In this document: positions 1 through 8,306 of the stretch, piece after piece
Position numbering within the stretch: position 1 is the stretch's first letter
Layout of the letters: each line of letters begins with the position of its first letter
Source: an uncultured Spirochaetia bacterium
Lineage (GTDB): Bacteria; Spirochaetota; CALGPD01
Assembly (NCBI GenBank): GCA_937960625.1
Contig: CALGPD010000340.1
Span: forward strand, 1 to 19,249
DNA length: 19,249 nucleotides
Direction of reading: 5' to 3'
Notes under the pieces: model-generated
The model's database searches: none
What the model was told of the DNA's origin: nothing
Seen by the model: only the letters and a program-made list of their open reading frames with translations
Made by a program: the position numbers and the translations under genes

Positions 1-1
1 A

Positions 2-2299
2 AGACAGCATTATAACCCTGCTTATATAAACCGTGACAGAAATGAAATATTAAAATTATATAGGGAAAAAGGATATTTATATACAAGAGTAAAATTTCAA
101 TTAGAACCGGGAAAAGAACCGAATAAAGTAGTATTAAAAGTTATTTTAAACGAGGGCGAAAAAATCCTAATAGAACAAATAAGTATCTATGGAACAAAAA
201 AGCTTGACCCCGGACAAATAAAAAAGATAATGGAGAGTTCTGAAACTTCAGTAATGGCAGGAGATCAAACCTATTCTGATCTAAAAAAGAAAAATGATAT
301 TCAAAGGGTGCTTGCTTATGCCAGATGGAAAGGCTTTCTCTTTGCACGTGTTGTAAGATACGATGTTAGAATCGACTGGGTTGACCCTGAGTTTAAAGAT
401 AAAAGAGGTTATTATATTGAGGTTGAAGTAGAAGAAGGGCAGCAATGGAAAGTTGGAAAGATAAATTTTAAGGGAAATAAATTATTTACAAATAGAGAAC
501 TTTATAACAGACTTCAATTTAAAACCGGAGAAGTCTATGATGAAATGAAATTTAAAAACTCGTTAAAAACCATTTACGATTCCTACCGGACACAAGGATA
601 TATATATACTAAAATTACTATTATTGAAAAATATGATAGAAAAAATAACGTAGTTAGCTTTCTTGTAAACATTTTTGATGGAGACAGAGCACATATAGAA
701 ACCATTATTTTCCGGGGCAATACAAAAACCAAAGGATACGTTCTGGATAGAGAGTTAAGGATTTGGGAAGGTGAAGTTTTTAATATTGCCCGTATCAACT
801 TATCAAAATTTAGGTTAAACAGAATCGGTTACTTTAAAAAAGCTGATATGGATATCCGCCCTTCCTCAGAGGAAGGCCTTGTTGATTTGATATTTACCGT
901 AGAACCTCAACGAACGGGTATGGTATCATTTGGCGGTGGATACGGTACATTATCAGGATTTACAATTTTTGCTGAAATCTCAGAAAAAAACTTTCTCGGA
1001 AGAGGTTATAATATTTCAGCGAGAGCAGAATACGGACAATACACTAAAGAATTTAGAGTATCATGGTCTTCAAGATACCTTACTAAATATCTACCGATTT
1101 CATGGGGTATTTCAACAGGCGTTAGATGGCAAAGGAGGCAAACCGTACCTTATTACGACAGAAATGGTGATGGTAAACCTGATAAAATTAGATACAAGGA
1201 CGACGGAAGCGGAGATTTTATTCTTATTCAATCAAGCGAAAGAGGAACAGGAGAAGCAGCCGGGCCAGGAAGTTATAACTCTTATGGTTCACCAATAAGT
1301 TATAATCTTCAATACATATCTGAAGATGACTGGTTAAGTTATTACGATTATGATAGAAACGGCGACGGTGTAATCAGCCCGGATGAAGTAGATGCAAGTT
1401 CCGAGGATAGGTATTATGATGAATGGAATATTTTTGCAAGATTATCTTTCGGGTACAGCTTTGCGAACTTTTTTCATATAAGAACAGGTTATAGCTTTTC
1501 AGCCACCATGCTTCATAACGTAAATAAATACGGTTCAACAAATTGGTATGACTCATATGATACAAGTGGTGTATATCAAACTAACAGCGCGTATTATATT
1601 ACAGTATCAAATTTATATGAAGAATTGCCAGGCGCTAAAACAACCCTTAAAAGCGCGTTAACAACAAACAACTGGCTATATACAAGCAAAATTCCCGTTG
1701 GTATTAGCTTTAATAATACTGATAGTAGTTTTAACCCTACTCTAGGCTTATCAGCATCAGCGACCTGGACATTCATAGGAATAGGCGGGGATGTTAAGTA
1801 TAATTTATTCAGTGTAGACCTGTCATATTACATTCCGCTGCCTTTAAAAATTGTTTGGGCAAACAGAATAAGCGCATCAGTTATTTTTCCATGGTTTGGA
1901 GAAACTTATCCAATAGTTCTTGAGGGTAATAAACTCGGTTTTGACGGAATAAACGAAGCGAGAGGCTGGCAGGATTACGTATATTATGACAGATATCAAG
2001 GATACGGAAAAGTAATAATGTCATCCGAATTAAGATGGCCAATTCCCGCAACGAATCAAATTTTATGGTGGGTATTTTTCTTTGATGTCGCCGGTATAAA
2101 TACATATGAAAAAGGCGGACGCTTACCTACTAAATTAAGCAGAGAGTACGTATTCAGTTGGGGTTTTGGAGTGAGAATACAGATACCCATGTTCCCAATA
2201 CGTTTATACGGGGCACAGCGTCTTGAATGGAGAGACGGAACACTTAAACCTATAACGAACAGCCTTGAATTTGTATTCAGTATAGCAGGATATTTCTAA
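2..2299 (+). CDS. bamA: Outer-membrane protein assembly factor BamA (5'-truncated by window edge)
   Basis: Central subunit of the BAM complex, which folds and inserts beta-barrel proteins into the outer membrane. The frame is open from base 2, so the gene begins outside the window; about 765 residues are visible. The periplasmic part shows repeated POTRA domains: the tail of one, then domains opening with 'ILIEQISIYGTKKL', 'WKVGKINFKGNKLF' and 'AHIETIIFRGNTKT'. The barrel begins near 'GMVSFGGGYGTLSG'. A conserved 'EARGW' segment corresponds to the loop-6 VRGF/Y motif, and the chain ends in Phe ('EFVFSIAGYF'), the usual C-terminal barrel signal. Two Asp/Asn/Gly-rich calcium-loop-like segments lie inside the barrel (1157-1192 and 1352-1387), which is unusual. 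The following ompH-like genes fit the common bamA-skp-lpxD order. The family call is secure; the role of the insertions is not known. Confidence 0.95.
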   Translation, partial: RQHYNPAYINRDRNEILKLYREKGYLYTRVKFQLEPGKEPNKVVLKVILNEGEKILIEQISIYGTKKLDPGQIKKIMESSETSVMAGDQTYSDLKKKNDIQRVLAYARWKGFLFARVVRYDVRIDWVDPEFKDKRGYYIEVEVEEGQQWKVGKINFKGNKLFTNRELYNRLQFKTGEVYDEMKFKNSLKTIYDSYRTQGYIYTKITIIEKYDRKNNVVSFLVNIFDGDRAHIETIIFRGNTKTKGYVLDRELRIWEGEVFNIARINLSKFRLNRIGYFKKADMDIRPSSEEGLVDLIFTVEPQRTGMVSFGGGYGTLSGFTIFAEISEKNFLGRGYNISARAEYGQYTKEFRVSWSSRYLTKYLPISWGISTGVRWQRRQTVPYYDRNGDGKPDKIRYKDDGSGDFILIQSSERGTGEAAGPGSYNSYGSPISYNLQYISEDDWLSYYDYDRNGDGVISPDEVDASSEDRYYDEWNIFARLSFGYSFANFFHIRTGYSFSATMLHNVNKYGSTNWYDSYDTSGVYQTNSAYYITVSNLYEELPGAKTTLKSALTTNNWLYTSKIPVGISFNNTDSSFNPTLGLSASATWTFIGIGGDVKYNLFSVDLSYYIPLPLKIVWANRISASVIFPWFGETYPIVLEGNKLGFDGINEARGWQDYVYYDRYQGYGKVIMSSELRWPIPATNQILWWVFFFDVAGINTYEKGGRLPTKLSREYVFSWGFGVRIQIPMFPIRLYGAQRLEWRDGTLKPITNSLEFVFSIAGYF

Positions 2300-2397
2300 A
2301 ATTAATCAATATTTTAACTTTTTTTAAATTTGATTATATAAATTATTACTTTCTAACTAAATTATAGTGTATTAAATAATTTTTGTTTGATTTATGC

Positions 2398-2417
2398 ATA
2401 AACTATTGATAGTTTAT
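2398..2417. repeat. 20-bp palindrome upstream of ompH1
   Basis: ATAAACTAT and ATAGTTTAT form perfect 9-bp arms around a central TG. It lies in the 157-base bamA-ompH1 gap, about 40 bases before the ompH1 start. A TATAAA at 2421-2426 could be a -10 box, which would place the palindrome over the -35 region and make it a candidate operator. It could instead be a short mRNA hairpin. No T-run follows directly, so it is a poor terminator. Confidence 0.4.
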
Positions 2418-2456
2418 TTGTATAAATTTCTATTCCAAAATTTCCGGCAAAGAAAG

Positions 2457-2981
2457 ATGAAAAAAAAGATTTTAATTACAATATTAATATTAACGCTTTT
2501 TACAAATACATATGCTGATAGATATATTAAAGTAGCAAGTATTAATTTTGAGTATATTTTTAAAAGATATTCTGCTACAAAACTTGTGAGGAAAAAACTG
2601 CTAAGGCTAAATGCTAAAGTAAAAAAGCGTATAGATAAACGTAAATATGAACTAAAAAAGCTGCAAAGAATTTATAATCTAAATAAACATAGATTTTCGG
2701 AATTGGAAAGAAGATGGAGATTTAGTGAAATTAAGATCAAAAATGAAATATTAAAAAATAAAATTAATCATTATAAAAAACTTTTAATAACAATTGAAAG
2801 AAAATACACATATAGTTTTGTCCGTGAAATTTATCTTGCCGCGAAAAAAATTGCAAGGAAAAAGGGTTTTTCAATTGTTTTAACTAAAAAAGCTATTTTA
2901 CACGTTGATGCAGCTCATAATCTTGATAAATATGTTTTACTTTATCTTGAAAGAAAATTACGCGGAGAAAGACGAGAATAA
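2457..2981 (+). CDS. OmpH/Skp-like periplasmic chaperone, first copy
   Basis: Probable periplasmic chaperone of the OmpH/Skp family, which holds unfolded outer-membrane proteins on their way to BamA. Taken from the ATG at 2457 it is 174 residues and begins with a good signal peptide (MKKKILITILILTLF, likely cut after TNTYA). An in-frame ATG at 2394 would add 21 residues ahead of the signal peptide and is less likely. After the signal comes 'IKVASINFEYIFKRY', matching the first strand and helix of OmpH, then a long helical region rich in Lys and Arg, then a returning segment 'KKGFSIVLTKKAILHVDAAHNLD' like the family's C-terminal core. It is extremely basic, more so than the second copy. It lies 19 bases before that copy. 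Family assignment is by pattern and position; sequence divergence makes it less secure than its neighbour. Confidence 0.75.
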   Translation: MKKKILITILILTLFTNTYADRYIKVASINFEYIFKRYSATKLVRKKLLRLNAKVKKRIDKRKYELKKLQRIYNLNKHRFSELERRWRFSEIKIKNEILKNKINHYKKLLITIERKYTYSFVREIYLAAKKIARKKGFSIVLTKKAILHVDAAHNLDKYVLLYLERKLRGERRE

Positions 2982-3000
2982 ATAAATTATGGAGAAAAAA

Positions 3001-3516
3001 ATGAAACGTTATATATTACCTGTTATTTTACTATCACTGCTAATAGCATCGAATTTATATTCAGCAAGAATTAAAATTGCTAAAATTTGCTATGTTAATA
3101 CACGGAAATTATTATCTGCACATCCTGCAACGAGATATATTATTAAAGAAATCATGCAGACAAGAAATAAATATAAATCCGAAATTCAATCTTTGGAAAA
3201 AGAAGTAAAAGAACTTGAGAATCAGGTTAAAAATAATGCTAATAAATTAAGCCAAAGTGAAATAAGGTCAATTCTAACAAAAATGGAAGCTAAAAAAGAA
3301 GCTTTGAATTATAAAATTTCAAAAAGGAATAATGAATTAAGAGAAATTCAAAGAACAAAATTAAAACCTGCTTATAGAAAAATTCTTTTAGATATAAAAA
3401 AATATGCAAATTCGCTTGGATATAACATCGTTATTGATGCAAGATTTGTTTTAATAGGAGCGCGAGACTTAGATATTACAGATCAATTAAAAAGGATATT
3501 CATGAATAAAAGATGA
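3001..3516 (+). CDS. OmpH/Skp-like periplasmic chaperone, second copy
   Basis: OmpH/Skp family chaperone, 171 residues from the ATG at 3001. That start is chosen over an in-frame ATG at 2989 because GGAG (2991-2994) sits six bases before it and the signal peptide then starts cleanly (MKRYILPVILLSLLIASNLYSA). The mature part has the family pattern: 'KIAKICYVNTRKLLSAHPA', a long alpha-helical coiled coil (roughly residues 45-125, many Lys, Glu and Asn), then 'YNIVIDARFVLIGARDLDIT', typical of the OmpH C-terminus. Its stop overlaps the lpxD start (ATGA), so the two are probably translationally coupled. Two adjacent, divergent OmpH-like genes suggest an old duplication with some division of labour. 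Confidence 0.88.
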   Translation: MKRYILPVILLSLLIASNLYSARIKIAKICYVNTRKLLSAHPATRYIIKEIMQTRNKYKSEIQSLEKEVKELENQVKNNANKLSQSEIRSILTKMEAKKEALNYKISKRNNELREIQRTKLKPAYRKILLDIKKYANSLGYNIVIDARFVLIGARDLDITDQLKRIFMNKR

Positions 3517-4547
3517 GAAAATATAATTCTTGCGAACTTGCTGTTATACTCAATGGAAAACTATTTGCTAAAGAAGATATCGTTATTTCAGGTATTGGAG
3601 ATTTAAAAAACGCGCATAAAGGTGATGTAGTATGTCTGCACAAATCCAATATCAATGAAAAATTTCTACCGGAGGCTTCTCTATTTATCACTGATGAAAA
3701 ATCCACTATACAATCAATTCCAAAAATTATTGTAAACAATACACAGAACGCGTTTATTTCTCTATTGAATATTTTTAATCCGTACAATAAAAACGGAGTA
3801 AAAGAATATATTTCACCAACTGCCTGTATTCAAAAAGGTGTTAAAACGGGTAAAAATTGTTTTATTTATAATAACGTATATATATCCCAAAACGTTAAAA
3901 TCGGTAACAACAATAAAATATATCCAAATGTTTATATTGGAGAAGATGTAGAAATCGGAAACAACGTTACCATTAAACCAAATGCTGTTATTGAAAACGG
4001 AGTAAAAATAGGAAATAATGTTACTATACATTCCGGTTCAGTAATTGGTTCTGACGGTTTCGGTTATTTTGAAATTAACGGTGAAAGAAAAAAAATTCCG
4101 CAAATTGGAAATGTTATTATTGAAGACGATGTAGAAATAGGTTCAAATGTATGTATTGATAGAGCTACTATTAATCATACCTTAATAAAAAAAGGAACAA
4201 AAATAGATAATCTGGTTCAAATTGGGCATAATACAACAATAGGACAAAACTCAGTTATTGTATCACAAGCCGGTATTTCCGGCAGCTGCAAAATTGGTAA
4301 TAATTGCATAATCGCGGGACAGGCAGGGCTTTCCGACCACGTAAGCTTAAATGACGGCACAATCGTGTTATCAAAAACGGGAGTATCCAAGTCTTTTAAT
4401 GAAAAAAATCAAATTTTATTTGGAATACCGGCAAAAGAAGCCAAATCTATGTGGCGGATACTTGCCGCAATGAATAAACTTCCCGATATTATAAAAAAAG
4501 TAAATAAAATCGATAAGAATATAAAAATATCCAAGGAGAATAAGTGA
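3513..4547 (+). CDS. lpxD: UDP-3-O-acylglucosamine N-acyltransferase LpxD
   Basis: Third step of lipid A synthesis: adds an R-3-hydroxyacyl chain from acyl carrier protein to the 2-amino group of UDP-3-O-acylglucosamine; cytoplasmic trimer. The 344-residue length is normal. The N-terminal nucleotide-binding domain (about residues 1-95) is followed by many left-handed beta-helix hexapeptide repeats (about 100-290). The catalytic His falls at residue 239 in 'VQIGHNTTIG', the same number as in E. coli LpxD, and the conserved 'GSDGFGYF' is present at about 179-186. A helical C-terminal tail follows. It overlaps ompH2 by four bases, and AGGAG near its end serves fabZ. Confidence 0.96.
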   Translation: MRKYNSCELAVILNGKLFAKEDIVISGIGDLKNAHKGDVVCLHKSNINEKFLPEASLFITDEKSTIQSIPKIIVNNTQNAFISLLNIFNPYNKNGVKEYISPTACIQKGVKTGKNCFIYNNVYISQNVKIGNNNKIYPNVYIGEDVEIGNNVTIKPNAVIENGVKIGNNVTIHSGSVIGSDGFGYFEINGERKKIPQIGNVIIEDDVEIGSNVCIDRATINHTLIKKGTKIDNLVQIGHNTTIGQNSVIVSQAGISGSCKIGNNCIIAGQAGLSDHVSLNDGTIVLSKTGVSKSFNEKNQILFGIPAKEAKSMWRILAAMNKLPDIIKKVNKIDKNIKISKENK

Positions 4548-4548
4548 A

Positions 4549-5001
4549 ATGGGCGAAAAACAATTGAACATTCTAGAAATAATGGATTTCCTTCCCCATC
4601 GTTACCCTTTTTTAATGGTTGATAAAATATTAAGTATTGAGGGACAAAAAATTGTAGGAATAAAAAACGTGACAATTAATGAACCCCACTTTCAAGGACA
4701 TTTTCCGGGAAAACCGATTATGCCGGGTATATTAATCGTTGAAGGAATGGCACAATGCGGTGGTATTCTTGCTTTTCAAAGTGTACCTAATCCTAAAGAA
4801 AAACTTGTATATTTTGCTAGTCTTGATAATATTAAATTCAGACGGCCGGTAGAGCCTGGTGATACAATACGTTATGAAATTGAAGTACTCAGATTTTCGG
4901 GTAAAATATGTAAAATGAAAGGTGTTGTATACGTTGGAGATGAACTTGCATGTTCAGCGGATATGCTGGCAACATTAATGGACAAACCTAAAGCAGAATG
5001 A
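4549..5001 (+). CDS. fabZ: 3-hydroxyacyl-[acyl-carrier-protein] dehydratase FabZ
   Basis: Hot-dog fold dehydratase of fatty-acid elongation; it competes with LpxA and LpxD for hydroxyacyl-ACP, which fits its position between those genes. It has 150 residues, normal for FabZ. 'HRYPFLMVD' at about 17-25 and 'GHFPGKPIMPG' are intact, with catalytic His51 and Glu65 ('VEGMAQ'). AGGAG at 4534-4538 lies ten bases before the ATG. It starts one base after the lpxD stop, and its own stop overlaps the lpxA start. Confidence 0.96.
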   Translation: MGEKQLNILEIMDFLPHRYPFLMVDKILSIEGQKIVGIKNVTINEPHFQGHFPGKPIMPGILIVEGMAQCGGILAFQSVPNPKEKLVYFASLDNIKFRRPVEPGDTIRYEIEVLRFSGKICKMKGVVYVGDELACSADMLATLMDKPKAE

Positions 5002-5792
5002 TTCATAAAACAGCTCTTATTGACAGCAAAGCAGAAATTGCTGAAAACGTTATCATAGGTGCGTTTTGTGTAATCGGCCCTTACGTAAAAATTGAAGAAA
5101 ATACTATAATTCATTCAAATGTGGTAGTTGAAGGAAATACGCATATCGGCAAAGGATGCGAAATATTTCCATTTACTGTTATCGGTACAAGAGCACAGGA
5201 TATAAATATATCAAAAGAATATATAGGCAACGTAAAAATAGGAAACGATGTTATAATCAGGGAACAAGTAACAGTTCACTCATCGACATCAACTGATAAT
5301 TACACTACTATTGGAGATAGCTGCTACTTAATGGCGACAAGCCACGTTGCACATGATTGTATATTAAATAAAAGCGTTATTATGGCAAATTCATCAATGC
5401 TGGCCGGATACGTAGAAGTTGGCAAAAATGTTTTTATTTCTGGAGGGGCAGCGGTTCATCAGTTTTCTAAAATAGGTGATTATTCTTTCATAATAGCGAG
5501 TTCACGAACGGTTCAGGATGTACCTCCATATGCTATGACAGCGGGCTCAAGCCCAACAGAGTTTGCCGGTATAAATATTGTAGGCCTTAAACGCGCAGGG
5601 TTTGGCAGTGAAGATATACGCTTAATTAAAAATGCTTATAGAATCCTATTTAAAAAAGGCATGAAAACAAATGATTCTTTTAAAGAATTAAAACAATTTT
5701 CTTCAGACAAAGTAGTGCAAAGAATAATTGATTTCATCACAGTTTCTAAAAGAGGAATAATAAAAAAATGGAAAGGAAGAAACTCCTTATAG
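4998..5792 (+). CDS. lpxA: UDP-N-acetylglucosamine O-acyltransferase LpxA
   Basis: First step of lipid A synthesis: moves an R-3-hydroxyacyl chain from ACP onto UDP-GlcNAc (or an amino analogue). The 264-residue length is typical. Left-handed beta-helix repeats run from about residue 5 to 185, followed by a helical C-terminal domain starting near 'GLKRAGF'. The catalytic His is His119 in 'HVAHDC' (E. coli His125), and 'AVHQF' at 152-156 is conserved. By alignment to E. coli, the chain-length 'ruler' residue Gly173 corresponds to Ala167 here. It overlaps fabZ by four bases and lpxB by 25 bases. Confidence 0.96.
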   Translation: MIHKTALIDSKAEIAENVIIGAFCVIGPYVKIEENTIIHSNVVVEGNTHIGKGCEIFPFTVIGTRAQDINISKEYIGNVKIGNDVIIREQVTVHSSTSTDNYTTIGDSCYLMATSHVAHDCILNKSVIMANSSMLAGYVEVGKNVFISGGAAVHQFSKIGDYSFIIASSRTVQDVPPYAMTAGSSPTEFAGINIVGLKRAGFGSEDIRLIKNAYRILFKKGMKTNDSFKELKQFSSDKVVQRIIDFITVSKRGIIKKWKGRNSL

Positions 5793-6892
5793 TAACAGGA
5801 GAAGTTTCCGGCGACCTTCACGGATATAACATCGCCAAAGAATTATTAAATCATCAAAACTTTGAAATACACGCTGTTGGGGGCAATAAATTACGTTCAC
5901 TTCCAATAAAAATTATTACGGACCTAACATCGTATTCAACCATTGGATTTACAGATTTTATTCCATATCTAGGCAAGATACTCAAAGCAAGACGGAAAAT
6001 ATTAGATACAGTGTATGAAAACCGTTATGATGCAATATTGTTTATAGATAATCAGGGGTTTAATATTCCCGTTGCTCGTAAATGTAAAAAAGCCGGAATA
6101 AAGTGCTATTACTATTTCCCGCCTATTGTATCTGTATGGGATAGAAAAAACTCTAAAATAATCCCCGGAATATTTGATTTAATCCTTTGCCCTTTTAAAG
6201 CTGACGCAGAAATATATTTAAAAAACGGAGGTAAAGCTGTTTTTACAGGCCATGCTTTTATAGATACTGTTAAAGCAAACAAACAAGCGTTAGAAATAAA
6301 AAAACAATTAGAAATTGATAAGAATAAAAAAGTCATTGGAATTTTTCCCGGTTCAAGAAAAAAGGAAATTCAAAATTTATTGCCTGATATTCTTCAAGCA
6401 TGTACTAAACTTAAAGAAAACACAAGCTTCATACTATCCTGCGCGTACCCTTCTTTATCAGAATGGATTAATAATATTTTATTAAAATATAACCTCGAAG
6501 TTAAAATTACTAATGGTACGGACTATGATATAATTAATGCTTGTGATATAATAGTGGGGGCAAGTGGTTCATTGGCAATTGAAACTGCCTTACTTGAAAA
6601 ACCCATGGTAGTATTATATAAAGTTTCAAAAATAACTTATTTTTTAGCTAAACTGCTAATTAAAACTAAATATATTTCATGGCCTAATATTATATTAGAT
6701 AGACAAGTATATCCGGAATTGATTCAAAATAAAGTTAATCCGGAAAATATATACAACAAAATTAATGGATTACTAAACGGGAATACAAATACATTAAATT
6801 CCGGTTTAAAAGAGTTTAAAAGTAAACTGGGTAATACAGGGGTTATAAAAAAAATCGCGAAAATTATAATAAAGGAAATTTCAAATGAGTAG
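5768..6892 (+). CDS. lpxB: Lipid-A-disaccharide synthase LpxB
   Basis: Joins UDP-diacylglucosamine and lipid X into the tetraacyl disaccharide; a peripheral membrane glycosyltransferase of GT-B fold. It has 374 residues, normal length. The N-terminal 'GEVSGDLHG' matches the family's GEASGD motif; 'PGSRKKE' (Arg197) and 'GASGSLAIETAL' form the nucleotide-binding half. The aspartate equivalent to E. coli Asp98 is kept (Asp94 in 'FIDNQGFN'), but the usual PDF that follows is QGF, and the usual SPxVWAW is 'PPIVSVWD', so it is a divergent member. It starts inside lpxA, and its stop overlaps the ruvX start region. Confidence 0.93.
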   Translation: MERKKLLIVTGEVSGDLHGYNIAKELLNHQNFEIHAVGGNKLRSLPIKIITDLTSYSTIGFTDFIPYLGKILKARRKILDTVYENRYDAILFIDNQGFNIPVARKCKKAGIKCYYYFPPIVSVWDRKNSKIIPGIFDLILCPFKADAEIYLKNGGKAVFTGHAFIDTVKANKQALEIKKQLEIDKNKKVIGIFPGSRKKEIQNLLPDILQACTKLKENTSFILSCAYPSLSEWINNILLKYNLEVKITNGTDYDIINACDIIVGASGSLAIETALLEKPMVVLYKVSKITYFLAKLLIKTKYISWPNIILDRQVYPELIQNKVNPENIYNKINGLLNGNTNTLNSGLKEFKSKLGNTGVIKKIAKIIIKEISNE

Positions 6893-7295
6893 AGTTTTAG
6901 GAATAGATCATGGGGATAAAAAAATAGGTTTGGCGGTAAGTGATAAATCAAGGATAATTGCAACTCCTATTGATTATATATTTAATGATGACAATCTAAT
7001 TGAAAATCTAAAAAAATTAATAAATGAATATGAAATAGCGGAATTTGTAATTGGTTTACCATTAATGTTAAGCGGAGAAGAAAGCATTCAAACTGAGAAA
7101 GTCAGAGATTTTAAAGATTTTATTGAAAATGAACTTCAAATTGAAATGAACTTTCTTGATGAGAGACTAACAACGAGTTACGCGGAAAAATTGTTAATTT
7201 CCGGCAACATGAAACGCAAAAAAAGAAAAGAAAAAATAGATAGTTTGTCGGCACAGATAATATTACAGAATTATTTAGATAAAACGCAAAAATAA
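6885..7295 (+). CDS. ruvX: RuvX/YqgF-family RNase H-fold nuclease (putative Holliday junction resolvase / pre-16S rRNA nuclease)
   Basis: Small nuclease of the YqgF family, implicated in 16S rRNA 5'-end maturation and possibly Holliday junction processing. It has 136 residues, typical. Acidic residues of the RNase H-like site are present: Asp8 in 'GIDHGDKKIGLAVSD', Glu93 in 'LDERLTT' and Asp119 in 'DSLSAQIILQNYL'; 'VIGLPL' is also conserved. AAAGGA at about 6871-6876 precedes the ATG. It overlaps the lpxB end by eight bases and so is the last gene of the lipid A run before a 71-base gap. Confidence 0.92.
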   Translation: MSRVLGIDHGDKKIGLAVSDKSRIIATPIDYIFNDDNLIENLKKLINEYEIAEFVIGLPLMLSGEESIQTEKVRDFKDFIENELQIEMNFLDERLTTSYAEKLLISGNMKRKKRKEKIDSLSAQIILQNYLDKTQK

Positions 7296-7302
7296 TAATT
7301 TT

Positions 7303-7333
7303 TTGTTTCAATTTTGTAAAAATGTGTTAATAT
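7303..7333 (+). promoter_or_regulatory. Candidate promoter for lpxC
   Basis: The 71-base gap before lpxC holds TAATAT at 7328-7333 preceded by TG one base upstream, an extended -10 element. The -35 is weak: TTGTTT at 7303-7308 is 19 bases away, a little long. The lpxC start itself has no clear Shine-Dalgarno sequence. Inferred from pattern only. Confidence 0.35.
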
Positions 7334-7366
7334 ATTTTAGTTAATAATAAGAAATGAATTAGTAAT

Positions 7367-8272
7367 ATGCTGAAACAAAGAACAATACAAAACGAAATTA
7401 AAATAAGCGGAATAGGGATACACAGCGGGCTTAAATCTGAAATGAAATTTAAGCCGGCGCCTGTAAATACTGGAATCGTATTTCATAAAAAAACTCCTAA
7501 CAATAAAGTTGAAATTAAATCTTCTGTTGCATATGTAATAAATACCTCTAATCAGGTTACGTTAGGTTCTAAACAAAGAAAAATTCAAACAGTGGAACAC
7601 CTTCTATCAACCTTATATGCGCTTGGCATTTCAAATTGTATTATTGAAGTTTTCACACCGGAAATTCCAATAATGGACGGCAGCGCGTTTCCTTTTGTTC
7701 AGGCCATTAAAGAGGCAGGAATAAAAGAACAAAACGAATATCATAAAATTATTAAAATCCCTCATCCTATTTGGGTAACAGAGGGTGATAAATATTTAGT
7801 AATATTACCATCGTCAAAACAGGAGTTTAATTTTCATATTTCATACCCACATGTAGATTTGGAAAACCAATCATTTTATATAAGCGAATTAACTCCTGAT
7901 GTTTATGAGAAAGAAATTGCCCAGGCCAGAACTTTCGGGTTCTATGAAGATTGGGAGTATTTAAAAAAACGCGGTTTAGCAAATGGCGCTTCCCTTGAAA
8001 ATACGGTTGTATATAATAAAGACGGAATAATGAATAATAATTTAAGATATAAAAACGAAGCTGTAAGGCATAAAATGCTTGATTTAATAGGGGATTTATC
8101 TTTATTAAATGCCAGAATATACGGAAGAATTCTAGCATCAAAAAGCGGGCATAAAATGGATATTGAACTCGTTAGTAAAATAAAAAAACTAATCCTTGAA
8201 AATAAATTCACGAAAAAAGAAATCAAAGAAAATTATAAAAAATTCGAAAAAGAAGTTGCTTTTCTACTTTAA
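7367..8272 (+). CDS. lpxC: UDP-3-O-acyl-N-acetylglucosamine deacetylase LpxC
   Basis: Zinc deacetylase carrying out the committed step of lipid A synthesis. It has 301 residues, full length. Zinc ligands are His78 ('VEHLLSTL'), His235 and Asp239 ('RHKMLDLIGD'); catalytic Glu77 and His262 ('SGHKMD') are present, as are 'MDGSAFPFV' and 'RTFGF'. It matches E. coli numbering within three residues. No strong ribosome site is visible before the ATG; the upstream ATG at 7354 runs straight into a stop, so 7367 is the start. It is separate from the lpxD-lpxB run and likely has its own promoter. Confidence 0.97.
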   Translation: MLKQRTIQNEIKISGIGIHSGLKSEMKFKPAPVNTGIVFHKKTPNNKVEIKSSVAYVINTSNQVTLGSKQRKIQTVEHLLSTLYALGISNCIIEVFTPEIPIMDGSAFPFVQAIKEAGIKEQNEYHKIIKIPHPIWVTEGDKYLVILPSSKQEFNFHISYPHVDLENQSFYISELTPDVYEKEIAQARTFGFYEDWEYLKKRGLANGASLENTVVYNKDGIMNNNLRYKNEAVRHKMLDLIGDLSLLNARIYGRILASKSGHKMDIELVSKIKKLILENKFTKKEIKENYKKFEKEVAFLL

Positions 8273-8306
8273 AACAAATATTTCAAAACAAAATTAAATA
8301 AAAAAA

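Noticed and set aside
930..1298. A 122-residue + strand frame inside bamA
   Set aside because: It lies wholly within the conserved bamA coding sequence in another frame, with no ribosome site or known motif.
2303..2336. TAATCAA/TTGATTA inverted repeat just after bamA, as a terminator
   Set aside because: Only seven AT-rich pairs with a 20-base loop; such pairs are expected by chance in this AT-rich DNA.
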